Shown: one piece after another, positions 28,501 to 39,000 of the stretch
Layout of the letters: every line of letters begins with the position of its first letter
Position numbering within the stretch: the stretch's first letter is position 1
Assembly: GCA_903851035.1 (NCBI GenBank)
Contig: CAINND010000060.1
Location: forward strand, 1-64,000
DNA length: 64,000 nt
Origin: an uncultured Acidobacteriota bacterium
Lineage (GTDB): Bacteria; Acidobacteriota; Terriglobia; Terriglobales; Acidobacteriaceae
Reading direction: 5' to 3'
Position numbers and translations under genes: made by a program
Notes under the pieces: generated by a model
Told to the model about the DNA's origin: nothing
What the model saw: the letters and a program-made list of their open reading frames with translations, nothing else
Database searches by the model: none

Positions 28501-29038
28501 CCGCGCCATCCCATAACCATTCGCCAAGTACCGTACCTGTGCCGCTGCCGGCCAGCACCGCTTCGCCATATAGTTCGTCACCATAGGAAACCATCGTGCC
28601 ATCGCGCGGCCCTACCAGTGCGACACTGCGCACCTGCAAAGGAGCGGCAAACGAGGAGCCGGGAAGCAGTTGGACAATGGGGCCGGGCATGATGGTGACC
28701 GTGGTGCCGATCATCATCTGATAGGAGCCGGGGCGCGCGTCGGGGCGCACCGTAACGTCCATCATCAGCAATGTGTTGGAGACGCTGCGGTAGCTATCAA
28801 CGGTGATTGCAGTGCCGGTAGGCGAACCCGCCGAACCTATCGGCAGGAAGTAAACAAGTACTACGTTGTTGAGGCCGCCGCCCTGAACATTGAGTTGCGC
28901 ATGCTGCCCTCCGCTGACCAGACTGGCAGGCGTTACGGTAAAGCCGCCAAAGCCCCAGCCTGTTCCGCATAGCAGCACTAGCACTAAAGTGGTGGCAAGA
29001 AAGTGCAAAAGGGGAGAGGATACCCGCATGCGTACCAT
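25575..29038 (-). CDS. Ig/FN3 protein with C-terminal outer-membrane beta-barrel, frameshifted
   Basis: Two frames together make one protein of about 1155 residues: 29038 down to about 26150, then a second frame down to 25575. The first frame runs on as unrelated sequence (ACWRCRLTRESSCWP) to a stop at 26084. The second frame resumes natural sequence (VLALPADQREQLLADTRDLG). Inserting one G near 26145-26155 (ccggcggcgtg to ccggcgggcgtg) restores a single frame. Domains: signal peptide, an IPT-like domain (about 35-120), Ig/FN3-like domains (about 130-430, GRTYYWQVESFSPDGR), an Ala/Lys/Pro-rich linker (about 560-640), then many amphipathic strands rich in aromatic residues (about 640 to the end, WNITWDRRR), typical of an outer-membrane barrel. 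It leads the three-gene operon. The shift may be a sequencing error or a true mutation. Confidence 0.72.
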
Positions 29039-29253
29039 GGGTTCATGCTCCGAGGTCAGGCTGTCGGAATTAAAAAGGATGGCAGCACTGGCAAAGATGT
29101 ATTAGAAAAACGGCAACAATATATCCGCATTACTATCTTTTGGCTATTCGAATTTAATAAAAATCGAATGGATGCCTTAGGTCATATTGCGGTATCTAAA
29201 TTGCACTTTCGCAGTCCATATTTGCTTTCAATCCCTCATAGGGGAGGTTCGGA

Positions 29254-30687
29254 ATGCAGATCGCATGGATACCCCGTTCGCTGGCAATTCTCCCGCTTCT
29301 GCTCTCCTTTAGCCTTTCTTCTCCGGCGCAGGAGGCAATAACCACTGAAATCTTTGAACGATCGCTCTTCCATGTCCACCCGGAGCAGGTGGAGCAAACC
29401 ATTACCGGCTTTGGCTCCGGCTTCAACGACCGCTCGGCGGCTCTGATCTCGGCGCTGTCCAATCCCGAGGACCGTGAGCGCGCATACGACTTGTTGTATG
29501 GCGAAGGGCGCAGTGCGCGGCTGAACATAGTGCGGCTGAAGATCTCTCCCGATGCCGCGCCGCTCGATGCCACGGGCCTGCACTACAACTGGTCGGGTGA
29601 TCAACGCACCCAGCAGACCTGGCAGGCGATTCAACCGGTGCTTAAACGCACCCGGCCACTGCTGTATGCCGTGCCTTTTACTCCCCCAGTGCGCTGGAAA
29701 GTTTATGCCCCGCCGCGCTGCCCGGAGAAGACCGGATGCCTTAACCCGGCGCACTATCGCGACTATGCCAACTACCTGGCCGACTTTGTCGAGTACTACC
29801 ACCGGACTCTGGGCGTTGATCTGGACGTCATCAGCATACAAAATGAGCCCGGTGTGGCCGCGCCCTGGGAGTCCTGCTTATGGACCGGGGATCAGATGCG
29901 GGATTTCCTCCGCATCTTTGCGCCCATCCTGCGCCAGCGCGGATTGACCACGCGCATCATGTCATCGGAGGGAACGGCATGGGCCGGAGCCTGGGCGCAC
30001 CTGTTGCCCACATTGGCCGACAGCGGAACCCGTGGCGAGTTGGGGGTGATGGCCAGCCACTCCTATGGCATGTTGGCCGATACGCTGGCCGACGGATCCC
30101 GCCGCCAGTTTGCCGCCGCCAACGGGCGCAACAGCCTTCCCGTTTGGATGAGCGAGATGTCGTTGATGCCGCCCTACTTTAAAGGCCCTGACGATCCCTC
30201 GATTGATGCCGCCATCACCATGGCGCGCTTTGTGCATCGCGATCTCACCCTTGCACGCGCCTCGGCCTGGATCTACTGCTTCGCCATCTTTACCTCGAAG
30301 TTCCCCGGCAGCCTGGGACTACTCTCTCCGGCTGATGCTAACGGCACGTTGCAGATTCCCAAACGCTTCTGGGCGTTGGCCAACTACAGCGCCTTTGTGC
30401 GCCCGGGGTGGAAGCGCATCGCACTGGACGGCGCAGGGCCGGAGAGCTCGGCCTTTATCAGCCCGCAGGGAGACCGTTACGTCATTGTGGCTATCAATGA
30501 GGCGGCGCGGCCGCGACATGCCGTTTACGACTTCGGTATCCATGCCCTTGGCGGCGTTGAGGCCTGGGCGACCAACAACGAGCTGAACCTGGCACAGGTC
30601 ACTGCGCCCCAGGTGGAGGGATCCCGCTTCTCGGCGACCCTATCCCCGCGCAGTGTAACCACATTTGTCGTGACCGCCAAACGCTGA
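29254..30687 (+). CDS. Secreted GH30-family glycoside hydrolase
   Basis: A signal peptide (about 1-26) precedes a TIM-barrel plus C-terminal beta domain. GH30 features are QTITGFGSGFNDRSA at the start of the barrel, ARLNIVRLKISPD, ISIQNEP with the acid/base Glu198, and VWMSEMSLM with the nucleophile Glu301. The C-terminal part (SAFISPQGDRYVIVAINE) is the beta-sandwich usual in this clan. The substrate could be a xylan, beta-1,6-glucan or glucosylceramide-like glycan and cannot be decided here. A strong ribosome site (GGGGAGG) fixes the ATG. It is divergent from the envelope operon across 215 bp. Confidence 0.87.
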   Translation: MQIAWIPRSLAILPLLLSFSLSSPAQEAITTEIFERSLFHVHPEQVEQTITGFGSGFNDRSAALISALSNPEDRERAYDLLYGEGRSARLNIVRLKISPDAAPLDATGLHYNWSGDQRTQQTWQAIQPVLKRTRPLLYAVPFTPPVRWKVYAPPRCPEKTGCLNPAHYRDYANYLADFVEYYHRTLGVDLDVISIQNEPGVAAPWESCLWTGDQMRDFLRIFAPILRQRGLTTRIMSSEGTAWAGAWAHLLPTLADSGTRGELGVMASHSYGMLADTLADGSRRQFAAANGRNSLPVWMSEMSLMPPYFKGPDDPSIDAAITMARFVHRDLTLARASAWIYCFAIFTSKFPGSLGLLSPADANGTLQIPKRFWALANYSAFVRPGWKRIALDGAGPESSAFISPQGDRYVIVAINEAARPRHAVYDFGIHALGGVEAWATNNELNLAQVTAPQVEGSRFSATLSPRSVTTFVVTAKR

Positions 30688-30718
30688 GGAGGATGAGATT
30701 GCCCTGTCACCCTGTTGC

Positions 30719-31594
30719 TTATTCTTCGGCTATTTGCAGCAGGTACTTGCCATAGCCGCTCTTCAACAGCGGCTCGGCCAGTTCACGCAGTTGCTCGCGA
30801 GTGATGAAGCCCATGCGGAAGGCAACTTCCTCCGGCGCGGCGATCTTCAACCCCTGGCGTTTTTCCAGCGTGGCAATAAAGCTGGAAGCCTCCAGCATGC
30901 TGTCGTGCGTGCCCGTATCCAGCCACGCCGTGCCGCGGCTGAAGGTCACCACGTTCAGTTCGCCGCGCTCCAGGTAAATGCGGTTCAGATCGGTGATCTC
31001 CAGTTCACCACGCTTGCTTGGCCGCAAGCTCCTGGCCCGCTCCACAACCTGCGCGTCATAAAAGTACAGCCCTGTAACCGCAAAGCGTGAGCGTGGCCGC
31101 TCCGGTTTTTCCTCAATGCTGATGGCCCGCCCCGCCGCGTCGAACTCCACCACACCATAGGCCGAAGGCTCCTGCACTGCATAGGCAAAGATGGTTGCGC
31201 CCTTTTCCTGCGCAGCGCTGCGTTGCAGCAGCCTGGAGAGATCCTGACCGTAAAAAATGTTATCGCCCAGCACCAGCGCGCATGGCGATCCATTGATGAA
31301 GTTTTCCCCGATGATGAACGCCTGCGCCAGGCCTTCCGGCTTCGGCTGCTCCGCATAGCTGATCTTCAATCCCCATCGCCCGCCATCGCCCAGCAGTTCG
31401 CGAAAGCGCGGCACCTCCAGCGGCGTGCTGATCAGCAGAATTTCTCGAATCCCGGCCAGCATCAGCGTTGTCAGCGGGTAATAGACCATCGGCTTGTCAT
31501 AGACAGGTATCAACTGCTTGCTGATCACCATTGTCGCCGGATAAAGCCGTGTGCCGGAGCCGCCGGCCAGGATGATTCCCTTCATGCCCTGCAC
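30719..31594 (-). CDS. rfbA: Glucose-1-phosphate thymidylyltransferase
   Basis: RfbA/RmlA makes dTDP-glucose, the first step to dTDP-L-rhamnose. The 291-aa sequence is full length and carries the nucleotide-binding start [26 protein letters not shown], and [12 protein letters not shown]. The start lies 13 bp inside the end of rfbB, so the two are translationally coupled. It is the last gene of the rfbCDBA operon. The GH30 gene converges on it, and no clear hairpin separates them. Confidence 0.96.
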   Translation of the reverse strand: MQGMKGIILAGGSGTRLYPATMVISKQLIPVYDKPMVYYPLTTLMLAGIREILLISTPLEVPRFRELLGDGGRWGLKISYAEQPKPEGLAQAFIIGENFINGSPCALVLGDNIFYGQDLSRLLQRSAAQEKGATIFAYAVQEPSAYGVVEFDAAGRAISIEEKPERPRSRFAVTGLYFYDAQVVERARSLRPSKRGELEITDLNRIYLERGELNVVTFSRGTAWLDTGTHDSMLEASSFIATLEKRQGLKIAAPEEVAFRMGFITREQLRELAEPLLKSGYGKYLLQIAEE

Positions 31595-32655
31595 TCCCTC
31601 GCTTCATAATTCGCACTGATCCAGCGGCGATACTCACCGCTCGTCACCTCGGCGATCCACTCCGGGTTGGCCAGGTACCACTCCACTGTGCGTCGTATGC
31701 CGGTGGCAAAGCTCTCGCGCGGCCGCCATCCCAGTTCCCGCTTAATCTTCGACGTGTCCACGGCGTAGCGGCGGTCGTGCCCGGGACGATCCTTCACAAA
31801 CGTAATTAACTTCTCGTGCGGAGCGCCGGCTGGGTGCGCCTCGTCCATGATGCTGCATATGGTGCGCACCACGTCCAGGTTGGCCTTTTCGCTCTCTCCG
31901 CCGATGTTGTAGCTCTCGCCCACGCGGCCTTTATCCAGGACCTGGGCGATGGCTTCGCAATGGTCGCCCACGTAGAGCCAGTCGCGCACGTTCATGCCGT
32001 CGCCGTAAATCGGCAGCGGACGCCCGTTCAGCGCGTTCAATATCACCAGCGGAATCAGCTTCTCCGGAAACTGATACGGCCCATAGTTGTTGGAGCAGTT
32101 CGTCGTCAGCGTCGGCAGCCCATGGGTGTGCTGATAGGCGCGCACCAGGTGATCGCTGGCGGCCTTCGACGCCGAGTACGGACTGTTCGGCTCGTACGCC
32201 TTCTCCTCGGTAAACGCCGCATCGGCCGCAGACAGCGAACCATAAACCTCATCGGTGGAAACGTGCAGGAAGCGGAAGTCCCTCTGTGCCTCGGCATCAA
32301 GCTTGCGATAGTAGGCCAGCGACTCATGCAGCAGGCGGAAGGTGCCCACCACGTTCGTCTGGATGAACTCCTCCGGGCTGACGATGGAGCGGTCCACATG
32401 ACTTTCGGCGGCCAGGTTCACTACAGCCTGGGGACGGTGCTCCTCCAGCAGGCGGCGAACCCGGGAGGAGTCCTCGATGCCACCCTGCACAAAGATGTGG
32501 CGCGGATTTCCCTTAAGTGATGCCAGGTTGCCCAGGTTGCCGGCATAGGTCAGCTTGTCCAGGTTCACCACGCGGTCACCGGCGGCCACGCGCTGCAATA
32601 CAAAATTCGATCCGATGAAACCGGCGCCTCCCGTCACAACGATTGTGCGTTCCAC
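31582..32655 (-). CDS. rfbB: dTDP-glucose 4,6-dehydratase
   Basis: RfbB/RmlB converts dTDP-glucose to the 4-keto-6-deoxy sugar. Family motifs include [16 protein letters not shown] (NAD loop), [27 protein letters not shown] (catalytic Tyr-xxx-Lys) and [16 protein letters not shown] place the start at the GTG complementary to 32653-32655, which gives 357 aa, the usual length, and begins directly before the Rossmann strand. Upstream in-frame starts add about 70 residues of non-family sequence that runs over the end of rfbD. Confidence 0.94.
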   Translation of the reverse strand: MERTIVVTGGAGFIGSNFVLQRVAAGDRVVNLDKLTYAGNLGNLASLKGNPRHIFVQGGIEDSSRVRRLLEEHRPQAVVNLAAESHVDRSIVSPEEFIQTNVVGTFRLLHESLAYYRKLDAEAQRDFRFLHVSTDEVYGSLSAADAAFTEEKAYEPNSPYSASKAASDHLVRAYQHTHGLPTLTTNCSNNYGPYQFPEKLIPLVILNALNGRPLPIYGDGMNVRDWLYVGDHCEAIAQVLDKGRVGESYNIGGESEKANLDVVRTICSIMDEAHPAGAPHEKLITFVKDRPGHDRRYAVDTSKIKRELGWRPRESFATGIRRTVEWYLANPEWIAEVTSGEYRRWISANYEARECRA

Positions 32656-32723
32656 CTGTTGGCCCCTGGCCTTTCCACGGCGAATTTCAACAACAAACAG
32701 CCCGGCTGCTGGCCGGATGATAT

Positions 32724-33719
32724 TCAGCCCTGCATCTGCCCGTGGCGTATTTCTCCGCGCAATTCGCCAACCAACACGCCGGACAAATCGCCCATCACCT
32801 CGGCCAGCGCCGTCGGCCAATCTTCCAACTGGAAGCCGAATGTACGCGCAAACTTCTGGTTGCACAGCACACTGTTCAGCGGCCGCCGCGCCGGAGCCGG
32901 ATATTCGCAGCTCGGGATGCCGACGATGCGGCGCACATTTAATTCATTCTTCACGTTGGCCGCGGGGTTCTCCGCAACACTGGCCGCTACAATCGCGCGG
33001 GCAAATCCGCACCAGCTCACGCTGCCCGCGGCCGTCAGGTGATATACACCCGATGGCGTTGCATTTTCGTTTACGCCATGCGCCTTTGGCGCCGCGCCGT
33101 AACGCTCAACCAGTCGCACCGTGGCCCGGGCCAGTTGCGCGGTGCTGGTCGGCGAACCCACCTGGTCGTCCACAATCTGTAGTTCTTCGCGCTCAGCGGC
33201 CAAGCGGAGGATGGTCAACAGAAAGTTGTTGCCCGTCGCGCCATACACCCAGCTCGTACGCAATATCAGATGACGTCCCCCGGCGGCCTGAACCGCCTGC
33301 TCGCCGGCCAGTTTGCTGGCGCCATACACATTCAACGGCTCTGTTGCATCATCCTCCGTGTACGGCCCATGCTTGCTGCCATCAAAAACGTAATCGGTGG
33401 AGTAGTGCACCATGAGCGCACCCGTTTGTTTCGCCTCCTCGGCCAGCACTCCGGGAGCCACGCCGTTGACGGCCATTGCCAGCTCACGGTTGGTCTCCGC
33501 GTCATTCACGCGTGTGTAGGCCGCAGCGTTCACAATCACCTCGGGCGCAACGCGGCGCACCAGTTGGCGCAGGGCGCCGACGTCAGTCAGATCGCAATCG
33601 GCGCGGCCCACGGCCGTCACCTCGCCCTGCTCGCGCAGTACAGGCAGTAGCTTTCCGCCCAGTTGTCCGTTCACGCCCGTCAGCAGAATCCGCAATGTCT
33701 TCGTCCTGTCCTGCGCCAT
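32724..33719 (-). CDS. rfbD: dTDP-4-dehydrorhamnose reductase
   Basis: RfbD/RmlD performs the last, NAD(P)H-dependent step to dTDP-L-rhamnose. The sequence begins [20 protein letters not shown] (nucleotide loop) and contains [12 protein letters not shown] (catalytic Tyr-xxx-Lys) and [15 protein letters not shown]. The start at 33719 (residue sequence [13 protein letters not shown]) was chosen over an ATG 147 bp upstream because the latter adds unrelated sequence overlapping rfbC. The 331 aa include about 30 more residues than the usual enzyme, at the C-terminus. It starts 7 bp after the rfbC stop. Confidence 0.94.
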   Translation of the reverse strand: MAQDRTKTLRILLTGVNGQLGGKLLPVLREQGEVTAVGRADCDLTDVGALRQLVRRVAPEVIVNAAAYTRVNDAETNRELAMAVNGVAPGVLAEEAKQTGALMVHYSTDYVFDGSKHGPYTEDDATEPLNVYGASKLAGEQAVQAAGGRHLILRTSWVYGATGNNFLLTILRLAAEREELQIVDDQVGSPTSTAQLARATVRLVERYGAAPKAHGVNENATPSGVYHLTAAGSVSWCGFARAIVAASVAENPAANVKNELNVRRIVGIPSCEYPAPARRPLNSVLCNQKFARTFGFQLEDWPTALAEVMGDLSGVLVGELRGEIRHGQMQG

Positions 33720-33726
33720 CGTTGTT

Positions 33727-34284
33727 CTATTCTTCTTCGTGATATCCGAATAGCTCTGCATCGCGCAGCGGCACGCCCTGGCTATCCCTGGCGGAGAGAA
33801 TCGCCTTGTCACGCAGCGGCCATGGAATCGCCAGCTCGGGGTCGTTCCACAGGATTGTGCGCTCACACTCCGGCGCGTAAAAATCCGTCACCCTGTACAG
33901 CACGTCGGCCACATCACTCAGCACCACAAAGCCGTGCGCAAAACCCTCGGGAATCCACAGCATCCGCCGGTTCTCCGCTGTTAGTTCGGCGGCAACGTGA
34001 CGGCCAAAGGTAGGCGAGCCACGGCGAATGTCCACCGCCACGTCCCAGATGGCGCCTGCGACCACTCTCACTAATTTGCACTGCGGCTGTTGTAACTGGT
34101 AATGCAATCCGCGCAACACGTTACGCACCGAGCGCGAGTGGTTGTCCTGCACAAAGCTGCGGTTCAACCCGATTTCGGCGAATGTGCGCGCGTTGTAGCT
34201 CTCCAGAAAGAAGCCGCGCTCGTCGCCAAAGACCTTTGGCTCCAGCAGCATCACTTCCGCTATCTCGGTATCAATCCGTCGCAT
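33727..34284 (-). CDS. rfbC: dTDP-4-dehydrorhamnose 3,5-epimerase
   Basis: RfbC/RmlC epimerises dTDP-4-keto-6-deoxyglucose. The 185-aa cupin contains GDERGFFLESYN, FVQDNHSRSVRNVLRGLHYQ with the catalytic His, and WIPEGFAHGF. The start at 34284 (MRRIDTEIAEVMLLEP) follows a GGAAG ribosome site and gives the normal family length. A longer in-frame extension lacks family similarity. It is the first gene of the rfbCDBA operon, whose product feeds rhamnose into LPS or exopolysaccharide. Confidence 0.95.
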   Translation of the reverse strand: MRRIDTEIAEVMLLEPKVFGDERGFFLESYNARTFAEIGLNRSFVQDNHSRSVRNVLRGLHYQLQQPQCKLVRVVAGAIWDVAVDIRRGSPTFGRHVAAELTAENRRMLWIPEGFAHGFVVLSDVADVLYRVTDFYAPECERTILWNDPELAIPWPLRDKAILSARDSQGVPLRDAELFGYHEEE

Positions 34285-34579
34285 GCCATCTTCCGTGGTG
34301 TGTTTATGAAGCAATAATTGCTCGCCATCGCAGTGGCTATTCCGCTGCAGGCTTTCGATGCAAGTGCCAGCCCTGCATTGCCTTACAAAGGAACCATACC
34401 ATTGGCCGGCCCTCGCACTGGTTATCTTTCGTCCCAATTATGGGTAGAGAAAAGACTGTCGTGCACTCTTAGGAGTGAGCGCTCCACTTTGAAATTACAT
34501 GGGAATTACTGACCGCAAGACTAACTGTCACTTCTCATCTATTAGCAGCTTAGTTAGTGCGACTTCGCCGCCTGTATCC
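34285..34579. other. Gap upstream of rfbC
   Basis: AT-richer, with no gene visible. It must contain the rfb operon promoter, but no box pair is compelling. Confidence 0.5.
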
Positions 34580-34611
34580 GCAAAAAGAGCGGAGCCGCCT
34601 GGACTCCGCTC
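34580..34611 (-). terminator. Intrinsic terminator after asnA
   Basis: GAGCGGAG (34587-34594) pairs with CTCCGCTC (34604-34611) around a 9-nt loop. On the minus strand the stem is followed by TTTTTG. It lies about 100 bp past the asnA stop. Confidence 0.85.
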
Positions 34612-34707
34612 GGTTGGGTTTTACGGCCTTCGCACGGCCTGGAGGTCCCTCTCCAGCGGCGTGCAACGGATTGCAGCAAATAGACTTGGCCTGTCTATTC
34701 CGGCTGA

Positions 34708-35850
34708 TTATTCCAGTACGTGGATGTTGTGCTTGCGGCCGATCTCCTTGAGGATCTTCGGCCACACGCTGACCGTTACCTCGCCGAGATGGGCCTTGCG
34801 CAACAACAACATCATGGTGCGGGCCTGCCCAATACCACCGCCGATGGAGAGCGGAATTTCTCCGTTCATGATCGCCTTGTGGTAGGGGAAGTCCAGGAAG
34901 TTCAACTGGTTGGAGATGGTGAGCTGCTGGCGCAGGGTTTGCGCGTTGACGCGAATGCCCATGCTGCTGAGCTCGTGGCGGCGCTTGGTCACCGGGTTCC
35001 AGACCAGGATGTCGCCGTTCAGGCCATGCCCCTCTTCTCCATTAGGCAAGGTCGTCGGTGTGACCCAGTCGTCGTAGTCGGCGGCGCGGTTTTCATGCGG
35101 CAGTCCGTCTTTGAGCGGCCAGCCGATACCGATGATGAAGACCGCCGGATACTTTTGCAGGATGGCCGTTTCGCGCTGCTTGCGCGGCAGGTCGGGATAC
35201 ATCTCCAGCAGTTCTTCCGCGTGCAGGAAGTGGATATGCTCGGGCAGGTTCGGATAGCGAGGATCGGCCAGGGCCGGGAACATCTTCTGGGCGAAGTGCT
35301 CGGCGCCGACCAGAACTTTCCAGATGCCGCCGACGATCATCTTGAGAAAGTGCAGGTTACGCTCACCGTGACGCATGACGCGTTCCCAGTCCCACTGATC
35401 CACATAGCAACTGTGGTCGTGGTCAAGGAAATAGTCCTTGCGAACGGCGCGCATATCGGTGCAGATGCCCTCTTCCACCTGGCAGTCGAACTGCTTGAGG
35501 GCCATCCTCTTCCACTTGGTGGCGGCCTGCACCACCTGCGCCTCAATGGGGTGCTCGTTGCGGTCGTTATTGATGTGGAACTGGATGGGAGTGCGTGAGC
35601 CATCACGGTCCAGGAAGTCGTTAACGCCGGTCTCGCAGTCCACGATGAGCGGCACGGCGGTCATGATGAGGTTGAGTTCGTGGCAAAGATGATCTTCGAT
35701 GTAGCGTTTGACGGCGTAAAGCGCCTTTTGAGTCTCGCGGGGCGAGAGCAGGGATTTGTAGTCGTTGGGCAGGATGCGATCTACGTCGGCGTAGTTGCCA
35801 ATGCCGGGGCCGGCGAGGTCCGCACGCTTGTCCGCAAGTGTGGTTGCCAT
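34708..35850 (-). CDS. asnA: Aspartate-ammonia ligase (asparagine synthetase A)
   Basis: AsnA makes asparagine from aspartate, free ammonia and ATP, and resembles class II tRNA synthetases in fold. Recognisable segments are LIVDCETGVNDFLDRDG, PIQFHINNDRNEHPIEAQVVQAATKWKR (given in part), DYFLDHDHSCYVDQWDWE and the C-terminal LSIGGGIGQARTMMLLL. The start (35850) follows an AAGGAGAT ribosome site. An upstream in-frame start would add 16 residues before that site. At 380 aa it is longer than the roughly 330-aa enterobacterial enzyme. Use of free ammonia suits a diazotroph, though the link to the nif genes 14 kb away is only an inference. Confidence 0.93.
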   Translation of the reverse strand: MATTLADKRADLAGPGIGNYADVDRILPNDYKSLLSPRETQKALYAVKRYIEDHLCHELNLIMTAVPLIVDCETGVNDFLDRDGSRTPIQFHINNDRNEHPIEAQVVQAATKWKRMALKQFDCQVEEGICTDMRAVRKDYFLDHDHSCYVDQWDWERVMRHGERNLHFLKMIVGGIWKVLVGAEHFAQKMFPALADPRYPNLPEHIHFLHAEELLEMYPDLPRKQRETAILQKYPAVFIIGIGWPLKDGLPHENRAADYDDWVTPTTLPNGEEGHGLNGDILVWNPVTKRRHELSSMGIRVNAQTLRQQLTISNQLNFLDFPYHKAIMNGEIPLSIGGGIGQARTMMLLLRKAHLGEVTVSVWPKILKEIGRKHNIHVLE

Positions 35851-36097
35851 GGGTATCTCCTTCGGGTCAAACACGTTCCGCGGGAACCAGGAACACAATC
35901 AACGGAGCACAAAAAGTGCGCAAGTATGGGAACACGCCGGGCAAATGGCTGTCTGTATCCGGGGTCACCTCGTGCTGTGCATCGCGGGCATTTCCATATG
36001 CCGGGCAATGCCCGGTGGGAGTACACTGCCAAACGACGTAAGTGATTGATGGTGTTGCCGCAGGAACTATGCCGGGAACAACCGCCAGGGGATGACC

Positions 36098-39000
36098 ATG
36101 AAACGATTTACCGCGCTGCTGACGCTACTGCTGGCCGCCATTTTCGCCTGTGCCCAGGCTCCGCAGGCCAGCCCCTACAAGAACGCAATGGAGCAATTGC
36201 GCTCCGTGGTGGTGATGCCGCTGCCGGAGTGGCACGCGCACGCCGGCAACCTCGCACATGGAGAAGACTTGACGGCCAACGACGAAGGCTGGGCGGCGGC
36301 AAAGACGGGCGAGAAGTGGACGGACGGCTCACACTGGCTGCGGCGGACGATTGAAGTTCCGGCGACGCTGAACGGTTATTCGCTGGTGGGCGCGCGAATT
36401 GAGCTGGATGCACGCGTATCCAGCGGCGAGGCCATCCAGATTGCCAGCTTCAGCAACGGCTCGCTGATTGGCCGCACCGATGAGGACACGCAACTGCCCA
36501 TCCTGCTGACTACGAGGGCCAAGGCGGGCGAAAAGTTTGTGGTGGCCATGCGCGTGACAGGCTCGCCGGTGGAGACCAGGTTTGATCGGGCACAGTTGAT
36601 CATCCATCCCGCGGAGGGACGGCCCGACCCGGGGCTGCTGCGCGATGAGATTCTTTCCGTGCTGCCGCTGGTGGAGGCCTACCCGACGGGCCTGGCCACG
36701 CGGCGCGCGCTGCTGGATGCGGCGGTGGCGGCCATCGACTTTAAGGCACTTGCAGGCGGCGATCAGAAGGGCTTTGACGATTCCCTGCGCGCGGCACAAG
36801 TGAAGCTGGAGGCACTGCGCCCCTACCTGAGCCAGTTCAGCATCCGCGCCACCGGCAACTCTCACATCGACATGGCGTGGCTGTGGCCGTGGACGGAGAC
36901 CGTGGAGGTCACGCGCAACACCTTCAGCAGCGCGTTGCAGATGATGCGCGAGTATCCTGACCTGACTTTTACCATGGCCACGGCGCAGAGCTATGAGTGG
37001 ATGGAGGAGAAGTATCCGCACCTCTTCCGGGAGATACAGCAGCGCGTGAAGGAAGGCCGCTGGGAGATCGTGGGCGGCATGTGGGTGGAGCCGGACTTGA
37101 ACCTCCCTGCCGGCGAATCGCTGACGCGTCAACTGCTGTACGGCAAGCGCTACTTTCAACAGAAGTTCGGCGTGGACGTGAAGATTGGCTGGAATCCGGA
37201 CAGCTTTGGCTATAACTGGCAACTGCCGCAAATCTACAAGCGCGCGGGCATTGATTACTTTGTAACGCAGAAGATCTACTGGAACGAGACGACGAAGTTT
37301 CCCTACAAGCTCTTCTGGTGGCAGGCTCCGGATGGCAGCCGTTTGCTGACCTACTTCCCGCACGATTATGCGAATCCATTGGAAGCCCAACGCATGACCA
37401 CGGACCTGGCCGAGTACGCGCCCAGCATGTATAAGGCCGATGCCGGTGCCGGCGCGGTGCCCGAGGGCAAGCTGGAGATGATGCACCTGTTCGGCGTGGG
37501 CGACCACGGCGGCGGGCCGACGCGGCTGGACCTGGATACGGCACTGGAGCTGCGGAAGAAAGGCGTGCTGTATCCACGGCTGAAGTTCGGCACGGCGGGC
37601 GATTACTTCCACGAGCTTGAGGGCAAACTGAGCGGGTTAAATGTTCCCACGTGGAACGACGAGCTTTACCTGGAGTTTCATCGCGGCGTGCAGACCACAC
37701 AATCGGAGAACAAGCGGCGTAATCGCGAGGCGGAGGTGCTGCTGACACAGGCGGAGAAATTTGCGGCATTCGATTCGCTGTACGGCCCGGTGTATCCACA
37801 TGCGGAGTTCGACAGGGCGTGGAAGCACGTATTGTTCAACCAGTTCCACGACATCCTGCCGGGCAGCGGCATCGCCATCAACTATGTGGATGCCGAGCGG
37901 CGCTATGACGAGGTTCGGCTGATTGGGCAGGCGATTGAACACCACGCGCTGGCGGATCTGGCGGCGCGGGTGGAGGCTCCCGCGGCGGGCGTGGTGCTGT
38001 TTAACTCGCTGAACTGGCCGCGCACCGAGGCAGTGGAGTTTGATGTGCAGATGCCGGACAAGTTCAACGCTCTGCGCGCCACCGACCCCCAGGGCCGCGA
38101 GCTGCCAGTGGAGGTGCTGAGCATCGACCGCTCCACCAGCCGCGTGCGGCTGCGCATGATCGCCACGCAGGTTCCGGCCATGGGCTATGAGTACATTCGG
38201 CTGGAGGCGGCGCAACCCAAGGGATTGCAGACCGCGTTGCGCGCGAGCGGCACCACGCTGGAAAACGAATTCTTCCGCGTGGAGGTTGAGCCGTCGAGCG
38301 GCTGCATGACCAGCCTGTACGACAAGCACAGCCGGCAGGAGACACTGGCCGCAGCCGATGCCGAGCCGGGAGCTCCGGCGCTGGCCGCAAATGGCAAGCC
38401 CTGCGGCAACCTGCTGCAGATATTTGAAGACAAGCCCAAGCAGTGGGACGCCTGGAACGTGGATGCCGACTTCATCGAGCATCACACCGACCTGCTGACG
38501 GCCGACGAAGTGAAGCTGGTGGAGGTCTCTCCGCTACGGGCCGTGCTGCGCGTACACAAACACCACCTGGGCTCGACCTTTGTGCAGGACATTACTATGT
38601 ATCCGGGCGTGGAGCGCATTGACGTGCGCACCACGGTGGACTGGCACGCCGAGCACCAATTACTGAAGGTGGCCTTCCCGCTGCGCGCGCACAGCGAACA
38701 CGCTGCGTTTGAAATTCCATATGGTGCCATTGAGCGGCCCACAACGCGGCGCACGCCGGAGGAAAAAGCCAAGTTCGAGGTTCCTGCATTGCAGTGGGCC
38801 GACCTCGGCGACGCCAACGGCGGCTTTAGCCTGCTGAATGCCAGCAAGTATGGCTACGACGCGCTGGGCAACGTGCTGCGGCTGAGCCTGCTGCGGGCTC
38901 CCAAATGGCCCGACCCCATGGCCGACCAGGGTCACCACGAGTTCACCTACGCGCTCTATCCTCATGGCGGAAGCTGGCAGCAGGCTATGACGGTGCGGCG

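Noticed and set aside
32656-32865. Longer N-terminus of rfbB
   Set aside because: The extra 70 residues are not family sequence and overlap the rfbD end. The GTG at 32655 gives the normal enzyme length.
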